From Pseudalkalibacillus hwajinpoensis (lineage in GTDB: Bacteria; Bacillota; Bacilli; Bacillales; Guptibacillaceae), in the NCBI RefSeq assembly GCF_039851965.1, contig NZ_CP156674.1, forward strand, positions 620,001 to 684,000: a DNA stretch of 64,000 nt. The letters are read 5' to 3'. The translations under genes were made by a program, and so were the position numbers. Of the stretch, positions 51,476 through 59,328 are shown piece by piece. The notes beneath the pieces are model-generated. The model ran no database searches. It saw only the letters and a list, made by a program, of their open reading frames with translations, and was not told the DNA's origin. Numbering within the stretch: position 1 is the first letter of the stretch; the number at the start of each line of letters is the position of its first letter.

Positions 51476-52249
51476 ATGAACCAGGTATATGACCATCTAC
51501 AGGAAAAGTGTCGAACCCTCCGTCTCGCAGAGACGGGAAAGAAGCTACCGGAAATTCTGAGAAAAGCAGAAGCTAAAAATTGGACGTACCACGAACTCAT
51601 TCATGAAGTATTAAGTTATGAAATTCGTTGCAGGGAACAAAAAAACATGGAAAAGATGATGAAGTGGGCGGATTTCCCGGAGAATTTATCCTTCGAAACA
51701 TATGACCTGAAGGAACAGAATGCCATCGGAGAAAAGCAACTCCATGTGTTACAGGAACTTCATTGGATAGATGAACACTTCACTTTAATTATGATGGGTC
51801 CAACTGGAGCTGGTAAGACACACTTATCTGTCGCATTAGGAATACATGCCGTGGAGAATGGATATCAAGTATCCTTCACTTCAATGAGCCAGCTGATGTA
51901 CATTCTGAAGACAAGAGACTATATCAGCAAATCCAAAACTAGATATAAACGCATTGTATCTTCGGATCTCATTATTATAGATGATGTGATGTATATGACA
52001 TATGAAGCTCAGGAAGCTCATCTATTTTTTCAGTTTATATACGACTTATATGATAAAGCAGCTTTTATACTGACTTCTAATAAAGGTCCTGGAGAGTGGG
52101 GGAAATTCCTTGGTGATCCCACTCTCACCACGGCCATTCTAGATAGGTTATTACACCGGAGTGAGATTCTTACATTTGATAAGGAGGCAGATAGTATAAG
52201 GATGAAATATCGGAAAGCAATTTTTGATGCATCACCTGTTGAATCTTAA
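51476..52249 (+). CDS. istB: IS21 ATPase helper IstB
   Basis: The ATG at 51476 stands 9 nt after AGGAGG, better than the GTG two codons upstream. The 257-residue AAA+ protein has Walker A GPTGAGKTHL near residue 107 and Walker B DLIIIDDVMYM near residue 165. It stimulates IstA and selects targets. The istA stop lies within the istB ribosome binding region, so the two are coupled. Confidence 0.95.
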   Translation: MNQVYDHLQEKCRTLRLAETGKKLPEILRKAEAKNWTYHELIHEVLSYEIRCREQKNMEKMMKWADFPENLSFETYDLKEQNAIGEKQLHVLQELHWIDEHFTLIMMGPTGAGKTHLSVALGIHAVENGYQVSFTSMSQLMYILKTRDYISKSKTRYKRIVSSDLIIIDDVMYMTYEAQEAHLFFQFIYDLYDKAAFILTSNKGPGEWGKFLGDPTLTTAILDRLLHRSEILTFDKEADSIRMKYRKAIFDASPVES

Positions 52250-52259
52250 TTGTGGAAAA

Positions 52260-52309
52260 CTGTTTAATATTATTTGTGGAAAATTGTTTGTTTCTACTTG
52301 ACGGTTACA
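52260..52309 (-). repeat. right terminal inverted repeat of the IS21 element
   Basis: Read on the minus strand it starts TGTAACCGTCAAGTAG and matches the left end at 34 of 50 positions. Confidence 0.8.
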
Positions 52310-52314
52310 CAATA
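52310..52314. repeat. target-site duplication CAATA, right copy
   Basis: Same pentamer as 49779-49783. It lies between the IS right end and the stop of the convergent glycosyltransferase gene. Confidence 0.8.
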
Positions 52315-52327
52315 ACAACAATAAACT

Positions 52328-53260
52328 TCATACCCGGTTATTAATTATTCTTTTAATATGGTCAAGTAACTCTTTAACCCTTATTTCTGTAGAGTGTCTA
52401 TTTCGAATTAATTCTGCTCCTAGCTGAACGATTTTCATTCTCTCCTCCACATTTTCCAAATAATATTCCGCCTTTTCATAAAAATTTGTATCATCAATCT
52501 CAACAAATGTTTTACCATCTATAAATCCAAGATCTCTTAATTCATTGGAACCCGAAGCAAGAAGAAGTGTTTCACAGGCAAGAGTTTCAAAGTATTTCAA
52601 TATAGGAAAGTGATAATTTGAATCGCAAGTGAAAAAGATTTTTGCCTTATTTAATTCCAGTGCATAATCCTTACCTACTTTATATCCCTGAACGTCTTGA
52701 GGCAATTCTTTATAACCTGGATGAGAATGGTAAGTGAAATTAGCATCCCTTTGAAATCTATCTTTTATAACCTGTCTTAAAGGATATAGTTCTTTATAAA
52801 TTGCCCCCATCATTAAATAATCATTTTCTCTATTTAATTTATAATCTTTAAATATTAACGTTGGAACATGATGAGGGAACCAAATCATTCTGTCTACATA
52901 TTCCGGATACCATTTTTTAAAGGCTTCGCGATAGTTCGCGAAAATATAACGAACGTTTTCCCGTTCAATAAATTGCCTTCTCTTGTACATTTTGTATTGT
53001 AAGTCATGCATTATTATCCCAAAAGGGATATTAATCGATCGCATCCCAGAAATTTCTGGGCAGTAATCAGGTTTATAATCATTAAGTAGGATGAAATCGG
53101 GTGTTACTCCAATATGATTAATAATATCCTGAATGTCTCCGTCAATTGACCAAAGATTTAAGTTGCAATGTTTAGTCAATTCCTTAGTTAGATAAAGGCT
53201 GCTTTTTTCGATATGCCGGGTATGGTCTTTTGTAATAAACAACAACTTTAGTTTCGACAT
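52328..53260 (-). CDS. CgeB-like glycosyltransferase (GT-B)
   Basis: The 310-residue product has a C-terminal segment of the CgeB/Glyco_trans_1_2 type (HFPILKYFETLACETLLLASG, then a tail with RNRHSTEIRVKELL). The N-terminal half carries LLFITKDHTRHIEKSSLYL. CgeB is a B. subtilis spore-crust maturation protein made under SigK control, so a spore role is plausible here. The gene stands alone between the IS element and a 430-bp gap. A GGGG site precedes the ATG. Confidence 0.82.
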   Translation of the reverse strand: MSKLKLLFITKDHTRHIEKSSLYLTKELTKHCNLNLWSIDGDIQDIINHIGVTPDFILLNDYKPDYCPEISGMRSINIPFGIIMHDLQYKMYKRRQFIERENVRYIFANYREAFKKWYPEYVDRMIWFPHHVPTLIFKDYKLNRENDYLMMGAIYKELYPLRQVIKDRFQRDANFTYHSHPGYKELPQDVQGYKVGKDYALELNKAKIFFTCDSNYHFPILKYFETLACETLLLASGSNELRDLGFIDGKTFVEIDDTNFYEKAEYYLENVEERMKIVQLGAELIRNRHSTEIRVKELLDHIKRIINNRV

Positions 53261-53640
53261 ATAAAACCCCTTCTATTTGTTTGTGAGAGTAAGTTCTGAG
53301 CATTCGTTACTTGCTATCTAATCAAACCGAGCGCAGATTTCCTAAACCTGCCTTACTTTTTGTTAATTTCTATTTCTGGAATAGGGTCTTGTGTGTTTCA
53401 CTAAGAAATAATGAATATTTGTTGAGAAGGAAACAACAAATTGTGAAAAAATTTCGGATTTTATATTATCAAACTTTATGAGTCTTGAATAGGTATGCCT
53501 ACAATGAATCTCTTCCACAATCCCCTTAATTAGCCACTGAATTTCTATATAATATTCCCGAATCCAAAATAGTTTCAAAAGCTTCTTGGGAAGTGGCCAG
53601 ACTGTGTAATATTAACCAGCCATATGGTGACTGTGGCCAT
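53261..53640. other. long intergenic stretch without a recognised gene
   Basis: The 380 nt are AT-rich. A 71-codon minus-strand frame (53363-53578) lacks a ribosome binding site and recognisable family, and is not called. No clear promoter or repeat is seen. Confidence 0.5.
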
Positions 53641-53677
53641 AAAAAAAGACTCCAATAAATTTATAATTGGAGTCTTT
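53641..53677 (-). terminator. terminator of the small beta protein gene
   Basis: AAAGACTCCAAT / ATTGGAGTCTTT with a nine-base loop, followed by seven T on the minus strand. Confidence 0.88.
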
Positions 53678-53691
53678 CTGAATTAAATACT

Positions 53692-53910
53692 CTAAAACTC
53701 TATACATGCAACTATGCTTTGCAAAGGAATAATTACTTCGCCAAGACCGCCTGAACCTGGTTGATTCACAACCACATAGTCACTACCTACTTCAATGATT
53801 GTTACGTTCATTAATATTGGGTCTCCTGAATTACCGGAATCTCTTAAATAAATTTCAGCTAAAGGTACACCAATATACGCACGTAGCTTAACAAACAGTT
53901 TACTCGCCAT
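53692..53910 (-). CDS. small all-beta protein of unknown function
   Basis: The 72-residue product (MASKLFVKLRAYIGVPLAEI) alternates hydrophobic and polar residues, as in a small beta-barrel, and ends IIPLQSIVACIEF. There is no signal peptide. A GAAAGGAGAAG site precedes the ATG. The pattern (inner V/I strands, a glycine turn PGSGGLGEV, an ending that returns to I-x-x-I) resembles SH3- or Sm-like folds seen in small spore proteins, and resembles the 54255 product. The family is unknown. Confidence 0.75.
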   Translation of the reverse strand: MASKLFVKLRAYIGVPLAEIYLRDSGNSGDPILMNVTIIEVGSDYVVVNQPGSGGLGEVIIPLQSIVACIEF

Positions 53911-54254
53911 AAAGCTTCTCCTTTCAATCTGTTAATGTGAGTAAGTCATTCCTACTCTTTACATTCATATGTAATTAACAATCGATTGCATGGACAATAA
54001 AACCAAATTTTAAAAATTAATGATAAATATAAACTTATATCATACATAATAAGAATCGATTTTTTAGATAAAGAATATCTATGTGTACCTCTAAATCACC
54101 TTCCTTTTCCAGCACATATAAGATTTTAATAAGTATGAGACAAACAACCATTTTATATATTGATAGGCTTTGAACCATGCATAACCCGCATTGTTAAAAT
54201 ATAGTGTATTAATCCTGAAAATTAAAAGGGGTTAAACAAATCAAAGGAGGAAAA
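53911..54254. other. intergenic region between divergent small genes
   Basis: The 344 nt are very AT-rich. Two copies of AATCGATT (around 53981 and 54053) are present, the second followed by a T-run. TATAGTGTA, about 50 nt before the 54255 gene, is one mismatch from a SigK -10, with AC 14 nt upstream. No gene is seen. Confidence 0.45.
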
Positions 54255-54518
54255 ATGATGAGTTTATTTGATGATAATGATTGCGGCTGTGGTAAAAGAA
54301 AAACCTCTCCTACTAGTAAATGTGATGGCTGCGTCTGCGATGAACTTAGAAAACTAAGGCCAGGACAATTAGTTGACCTAGTACTCAATGGAGAAGACGA
54401 GTTTACAGATCTAACTTTTGCTTGCTTCGATCCTAAATCTTGCTGTGTTACTTTTCTCGATGAAGATTATCCATTTATTGTGGATTGTAGAAAAATCCAA
54501 GCTATTAGACTGCTATAA
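54255..54518 (+). CDS. small cysteine-rich spore-coat-like protein
   Basis: The 87-residue product starts MMSLFDDNDCGCGKRK, then KCDGCVCDELRKLRPG. It has nine Cys, most in the first third (CGCG, CDGCVCDEL, CFDPKSCC, DCRKI). The Cys-Asp-x-Cys-Val-Cys-Asp pattern recalls CotY/CotZ-type coat proteins, though the rest differs and looks like a small beta-barrel (QLVDLVLNGEDEFTDLTFACFDP). An AAAGGAGG site precedes the ATG. A cross-linked spore outer-layer role is inference. Confidence 0.7.
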   Translation: MMSLFDDNDCGCGKRKTSPTSKCDGCVCDELRKLRPGQLVDLVLNGEDEFTDLTFACFDPKSCCVTFLDEDYPFIVDCRKIQAIRLL

Positions 54519-54657
54519 AAAAACCTGTTCATATTCCTTAGTAATTAGGCACTTATATTATTTCTTGGAACTATTTCTCGGACCAAGAAATCTAATATTT
54601 GAGCCTTTTTTTCTCTTTCCATAACAAAAGAGCAGTCTACTTTGCCCCTGCTCAATA

Positions 54658-55365
54658 TCAGTAATCGATTTTTGATTTATAATCTTCCGTATATTCAACA
54701 ACAGTACAAAACTTTTTAAGTTTATCGTTTTTCATTTTCCATGAATGGCTATTTTCTTCTTTTCGAATATAAACATATCCCTTGATTGTAGAAGAAAAAA
54801 TTTTAATTCCATTTAGCTTACAATCTTCACAGAAGGCGGCATCCTCTCCAACAGAAGTGTCACGAAAACCTATGTTATGAAAAACACTTTTCTTAACAAA
54901 TAACGTCCCTCCCATTAAAATTGCGTTATTATAAACTTCTTCACTATTTGACATAGAGCCAGCAAACTTATAAGGATTAAAAATCGTCAATAACTTTTCA
55001 CTTTCAAAAAACATATATATGCTTGTTTTCCCAACTACATTAACCTTTGCATTTTGTAAAGCTTTAAGTGATTCAGATAAATAGTGAGAGCTATAATAAT
55101 CGTCATCATCAAACTTTGCAATAAAATATCCGCTTGCATGCTGAATCCCTTTATTTAAACATTTACCGAGAGATTGATTTTCATCCTCCCTTAAAATTGT
55201 TACGTTTTTATACTTTTGGCTTTTGCTTTTCCATTCATTTAAATCGATTGAATTATTATTTATTATGATTACTAATTCTTTATGCTTGTAGTGTTGTTTA
55301 TCGTAATTCGATAAAATATTTGTTAAACTCTTTTCTCTATTTGTACAAGTAATAACCGAAATCAC
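54658..55365 (-). CDS. family 2 glycosyltransferase
   Basis: The GTG at 55365, 6 nt after AAGGAGGG, gives a 235-residue product MISVITCTNREKSL. The GT2 core includes VIIINNNSIDL and AKFDDDDYYSSHYL, where DDDD supplies the metal-binding DXD. It is a clear paralogue of the gene at 56531 (the same ITCT, N-x-S-x-DL and FDDDDYYS-type motifs and NPYKFAGSMSN versus NPGNENQYIKH regions). It is last in the leftward cluster that starts at galE. Confidence 0.88.
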   Translation of the reverse strand: MISVITCTNREKSLTNILSNYDKQHYKHKELVIIINNNSIDLNEWKSKSQKYKNVTILREDENQSLGKCLNKGIQHASGYFIAKFDDDDYYSSHYLSESLKALQNAKVNVVGKTSIYMFFESEKLLTIFNPYKFAGSMSNSEEVYNNAILMGGTLFVKKSVFHNIGFRDTSVGEDAAFCEDCKLNGIKIFSSTIKGYVYIRKEENSHSWKMKNDKLKKFCTVVEYTEDYKSKIDY

Positions 55366-55477
55366 CACATTCCCTCCTTGCATAACATTTAATACTTAAG
55401 CAATTCAAACTGTTATTTAGTCGTCTACAATATTTATTTGATGAACTTCGCTGACAAGTGAAAGATAGGGAAAATGT

Positions 55478-56479
55478 TCAATCATTCAAGTAGCCAGCCC
55501 AAATTTTATAAAGACTTTTATTCATTTCCATGCCCATATCTTGCAGCCTTTGAAATGTACTTAAAAATTGAATTCCTTCAAGTATGATAACGCCATCAAT
55601 TTTTTTATTTATAAATTGCTGGAAAATATCTTTTGTAGTTCTAGATTCAACAGTATTAACATAACGAGCTATGGTTAAATTGCAAATATTGGAAATTTGC
55701 TTGAATTCTTTGCAAGCCTGCTTATTCCCAAGTACAACACAAGTTGGTTCACATGCTCTCGCCTTGTTCATAATTATTTTTTTAATGTACTTGGCAGCAA
55801 CAACCCAATCTTCATTAATGAATTCATTATTTCCTTTACTTAAGGAGCCCGAGTGTACTCTGTATTGATACAAAACTTTTGGAAGTTTATGTATCTGACC
55901 TATTTCAAACATCCTCATCCACAAGTCGTAATCATAGCAAATTTTATAAGACGTATTATAACCGCCAACTTGATTGAACACATCTTTAGAAAACAAAACA
56001 GAACCATGGCATAGAGGGTTAATGTAAAAGCGGTACATTCTTAGATGTTCACTATCTACTAAGAAATTTCCATGTTCTTCAGTTTTCAACCGATCATTCC
56101 ACAAAGACTCAGATCCACTAATACATTCCTTCAGTGCACCAACAGCAACGATTTCTTGTTGTTGGTGGATATATCTTGTTTGTTCTTCTAATCTTGTTGG
56201 GAGGCTAAGGTCATCCGCGTCTTGTATGGCAATCCAATTACCGTTAGCTTCATTAATCCCTTTATTTAAAGCATTAGCAGCTCCTTGATTTTTATCAAGA
56301 TGAATGACACGTACTCTTTCGTCTATTATCTGATCTAAAACTCGTTTTGTGTTATCTGTGGAGCCGTCGTTCACTATAATAAATTCAAAATTGGTATATG
56401 TCTGATGAAGGATGCTGTTAATGGCATCTATTAAATATGATTCTTCATTATACACCGCCATTACTACAGAGACGAGCAT
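55478..56479 (-). CDS. family 2 glycosyltransferase with C-terminal extension
   Basis: The 333-residue product has a canonical GT2 domain (residues 1-230: SVVMAVYNEESYLIDAINSI, VNDGSTDNTKRV, AIQDADDLSLPTR, YDYDLWMRM). An extra domain of about 95 residues follows, starting near ARACEPTCVVLGNKQ. That tail has a Rossmann-like pattern (VVLG..., IDGVIILEGIQF) and is not part of usual GT2 proteins. GGAGGGGC precedes the ATG. It belongs to the galE-led cluster. Confidence 0.9.
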   Translation of the reverse strand: MLVSVVMAVYNEESYLIDAINSILHQTYTNFEFIIVNDGSTDNTKRVLDQIIDERVRVIHLDKNQGAANALNKGINEANGNWIAIQDADDLSLPTRLEEQTRYIHQQQEIVAVGALKECISGSESLWNDRLKTEEHGNFLVDSEHLRMYRFYINPLCHGSVLFSKDVFNQVGGYNTSYKICYDYDLWMRMFEIGQIHKLPKVLYQYRVHSGSLSKGNNEFINEDWVVAAKYIKKIIMNKARACEPTCVVLGNKQACKEFKQISNICNLTIARYVNTVESRTTKDIFQQFINKKIDGVIILEGIQFLSTFQRLQDMGMEMNKSLYKIWAGYLND

Positions 56480-56530
56480 AAATGCCCCTCCATTTCTTTT
56501 CCTTATTCCTCAAGACTAATTAGGCAAAAT

Positions 56531-57232
56531 TTAAATATGTTTTGTATAGTCAGTTGTCTGCGCAATAAATTTACTAACTTTCAATAACAGTTCTTCCGGT
56601 ATTCTCCATGTGTGTTTATTATGATCACTCTCTCTTACATACACAAAGTGATCTCTGCTTCCTGAATAAACATTTAGGTTTTTCTTTATACAATTTACCG
56701 TAAATATTCGATCAACCTCTCTTATCTGAGTAGGAAATTTAACTTCATTGAGAACAGTCTTTTTGAAAAAGAGTGTACTTCCTTGAAGATATTGTTTGCC
56801 GAAGCTAGTATTATGTTTGATGTATTGATTTTCGTTTCCCGGATTAAATAAGGATAATGTCTGCCTGGATTTAAAATAGATATAGACCGTTGTTTTACCT
56901 AGAACATCTAATTTAAGTTTTGTTAATTTTGAATATGACTCTTTTATATAATCTGGTGAGTAATAGTCATCATCTTCAAAGTTAGCAATAAACTCATAGT
57001 TTGCTTTCTCTCCTGCAAAGTTTAAGCACTCCCCTAATGTATATTTTTTAGACAACATATAAACCTTAACATTGCTGTATTGACTAGCTTTATCGTTCCA
57101 CGAGGTCAAATCCATAGATTCGTCATTTAGTACAATAATCAACTCCTTTTCTGGGAATGTTTGACTTAAGAAATTATTGAATACGTTTTCTAAGCATTGG
57201 TCTCTTATTGTACATGTAATTACACTTACCAT
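56531..57232 (-). CDS. family 2 glycosyltransferase
   Basis: The 233-residue product (MVSVITCTIRDQCLENVF) has the GT2 signature NDESMDL and FEDDDYYSPDYIKESY, with the DDD metal site near residue 88. It is paralogous to the 54658 product. A glutamine-rich GNENQYIKHNTSF region replaces the paralogue's equivalent loop. It lies directly downstream of galE (24-nt gap) with a GGAGG site. Confidence 0.88.
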   Translation of the reverse strand: MVSVITCTIRDQCLENVFNNFLSQTFPEKELIIVLNDESMDLTSWNDKASQYSNVKVYMLSKKYTLGECLNFAGEKANYEFIANFEDDDYYSPDYIKESYSKLTKLKLDVLGKTTVYIYFKSRQTLSLFNPGNENQYIKHNTSFGKQYLQGSTLFFKKTVLNEVKFPTQIREVDRIFTVNCIKKNLNVYSGSRDHFVYVRESDHNKHTWRIPEELLLKVSKFIAQTTDYTKHI

Positions 57233-57255
57233 TTACCATTCCTCCTTCTAAAGCC

Positions 57256-58245
57256 TTATTTCTGATAACCGATAGGGTTTTTTTGAAACCAATTCGAAGC
57301 TGATTGGATCATTTCATTTATTCCATATTTAGGATACCAACCTAACTCCGCTTTTATTTTTTCATTTGAAGCAATTAAAATAGGTGGATCTCCTTCCCTT
57401 CTCTTTTTATAAGAAACATTTGCTTTTTTAGTTAATATTGTTTCACAAAATTGAATGACTTCTTTAACGGTGTATCCCTTTCCAATTCCAACATTATAAA
57501 TTTGATTTAGATTCTCCTTATTAATTAAAGACAATAACGCCAGAAAATGAGCATTAGCAAGATCCTCTACATGTATGAAATCTCTAATACATGTACCATC
57601 CCTTGTTTGATAATCAGCTCCCAGGACATTTACACCCTTTTCATCGTTGTCAATTATACTTTTAATTACATTAGGGATTAAGTGTGTTTCAGGTATGTGA
57701 TCTTCGCCGAGGTCTCCCGATGAATCTGCACCTGCAACATTAAAGAAGCGCAATATGATATATTCCAAATCAAAAGCTTTTGAACAATCCCGAATCATTT
57801 GTTCACCCATTAATTTTGACCATCCATATGGATTTATAGGTTTTTTTTCTGCTATTTCTGTAATGAGTGCATCAGACGCTTTACCATAAACTGCACAGGA
57901 TGATGAGAATACTAAAGTTTTGATATTATGTTTCTTCATCGTATCAAGTAAAATTGCCATACCTGCAACATTGTTCAAGTAGTAATGTGAGGGATTGGTA
58001 ACTGATTCACCTACATAACAACAAGCTGCTAATTGAATAACAGTTGTGATTGGATATTTAATAAAAACATTTGTTAGATCCTCTTTATTTAATAGATCTC
58101 CATCGATAAATGTAGCCCTTGAATTAACGGCATCAATATGACCTGTAGAAAGGTTATCAAATACAATAACTTCAAACCCCTTCTCAGACACTTGCTTTAC
58201 AACATGACTCCCTATATAACCAGCTCCACCTATTATTAATATCAA
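57256..58245 (-). CDS. galE: UDP-glucose 4-epimerase
   Basis: A TTG at 58245 (GGAGG 7-8 nt upstream) starts a 329-residue protein. The extended-SDR loop is GGAGYIGSH, the catalytic segment is YGKASD...PYGWSKLMGE, and GTCIRDFIHVEDLANAH is the GalE-specific substrate segment. It interconverts UDP-glucose and UDP-galactose (or the GlcNAc/GalNAc forms). With glf at 59329 it can supply UDP-galactofuranose. It is divergent from the decarboxylase-like gene. Confidence 0.93.
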   Translation of the reverse strand: MILIIGGAGYIGSHVVKQVSEKGFEVIVFDNLSTGHIDAVNSRATFIDGDLLNKEDLTNVFIKYPITTVIQLAACCYVGESVTNPSHYYLNNVAGMAILLDTMKKHNIKTLVFSSSCAVYGKASDALITEIAEKKPINPYGWSKLMGEQMIRDCSKAFDLEYIILRFFNVAGADSSGDLGEDHIPETHLIPNVIKSIIDNDEKGVNVLGADYQTRDGTCIRDFIHVEDLANAHFLALLSLINKENLNQIYNVGIGKGYTVKEVIQFCETILTKKANVSYKKRREGDPPILIASNEKIKAELGWYPKYGINEMIQSASNWFQKNPIGYQK

Positions 58246-58275
58246 TTTGAGCCTCCTGCTTGGTTATTTGCCTAA

Positions 58276-58303
58276 ACATGATAACAACGCTATACATACT
58301 ATA
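58276..58303 (+). promoter_or_regulatory. SigK-type promoter of the decarboxylase-like gene
   Basis: AC (58276-58277), 17 nt, then CATACTATA (58295-58303): exact consensus, with AACA fitting the fuller mACm form. It is 58 nt upstream of the GTG start. Confidence 0.66.
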
Positions 58304-58360
58304 TTGATAGGTATTGCAACAACAAATGAAATTTCAAGATCTGAGTGTAGGAGGGATATT

Positions 58361-59323
58361 GTGAATACAATTATTATTAGTGGCGGGGCGGGATTTATTG
58401 GATCGCATTTAGCATTGGATTTGTTACAGAAAAAGCATAAGATAATTTGCATCGATAATCTATCTTCGGGAAATATAGAAAACATAATTAAGCTTAAACA
58501 GTACGAAAATTTCTCTTTTCTGAATTATGATATTACCATTGAAGGTATTGAAAAGATAATAGAGAACAAAATAGATGAAATTTATCATTTAGCCTCCCCT
58601 GCATCTCCTAAGCAATATCAGTTACATCCCATAGATACAATTAATGTAAACACTAATGGCACACGGAACTTATTGAATCTTGCCAGAAAATGCAAAGCAA
58701 AATTCTTGTTTGCGAGCACGAGCGAGGTTTATGGAAATCCCGAAACACACCCGCAAAAGGAGGATTATACCGGGAATGTAAACACCTGGGGTCCAAGAGC
58801 ATGTTATGATGAAGCAAAACGTTTGGGCGAAGTATATTGCTATTTATTCCATAGTTTATACAACTTAGAGGTAAAGGTAGTTCGACTATTTAATACTTAT
58901 TCAGCTGGACTTTCATCTGATGATGGAAGAGTAATTTCAAACTTTGTTAACCAGGCAATAAATAATTTGGATATTACCGTTTATGGTGACGGAAAACAAA
59001 CCCGTGCCTTTTGTTATATAGATGATACTATACGAGGTTTAAAAATGATTATGGAAGATCCCAAAACAAATGGCGAGATAATAAATATAGGGCATCCCAA
59101 AGAGCACACTATAATAGAAGTCGCTGAATTGGTTAGAGAACTAGCTAAAAGTTCAAGTGAAATTATATTTAAGCCACTTCCTATTGATGATCCAATAAGA
59201 AGGCTTCCCTGTATTCAAAAAGCAAGGTCTTTAATAGGATGGGAACCAGTAATTGACTTAGAAAATGGATTAATTAGGACAATTCAAGACTACAGTAGGA
59301 ATAATATAGGTATTGTCAAGTAG
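58361..59323 (+). CDS. UDP-glucuronate decarboxylase-like SDR (UXS family)
   Basis: A GTG at 58361 follows AGGAGGG by 5 nt; the open frame upstream has no such site and would overlap the galE promoter region. The 320-residue product has the loop SGGAGFIGSH, STSEVYGNPETHPQKEDY and GPRACYDEAKRLGE, which match the UXS family, whose catalytic motif is YDEgKR. It would form UDP-xylose from UDP-glucuronate. No UDP-glucose dehydrogenase is visible in the window. A related dTDP-glucose 4,6-dehydratase is the alternative. It is the only + strand gene between 54.5 kb and the right end. Confidence 0.85.
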   Translation: MNTIIISGGAGFIGSHLALDLLQKKHKIICIDNLSSGNIENIIKLKQYENFSFLNYDITIEGIEKIIENKIDEIYHLASPASPKQYQLHPIDTINVNTNGTRNLLNLARKCKAKFLFASTSEVYGNPETHPQKEDYTGNVNTWGPRACYDEAKRLGEVYCYLFHSLYNLEVKVVRLFNTYSAGLSSDDGRVISNFVNQAINNLDITVYGDGKQTRAFCYIDDTIRGLKMIMEDPKTNGEIINIGHPKEHTIIEVAELVRELAKSSSEIIFKPLPIDDPIRRLPCIQKARSLIGWEPVIDLENGLIRTIQDYSRNNIGIVK

Positions 59324-59328
59324 TGCCG

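Larger units (their letters stand above)
49784..52309 (+). mobile_element. complete IS21-family insertion sequence (2,526 bp)
   Basis: The element carries istA and istB and is bounded by imperfect inverted ends. The first 50 nt (49784-49833) and the reverse complement of the last 50 nt (52260-52309) agree at 34 of 50 positions without gaps, both starting TGTAA and ending TTAAACAG or CTAAACAG. The ends contain repeated TTTTTCACAAT-like boxes, typical of IS21 multiple terminal repeats. A 5-bp target duplication flanks it. Both genes look intact, so it may still be active. Confidence 0.93.

Noticed and set aside
53363..53578. 71-codon minus-strand frame in the gap before the small beta protein terminator
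   Set aside because: No ribosome binding site, no recognised family, AT-rich composition.
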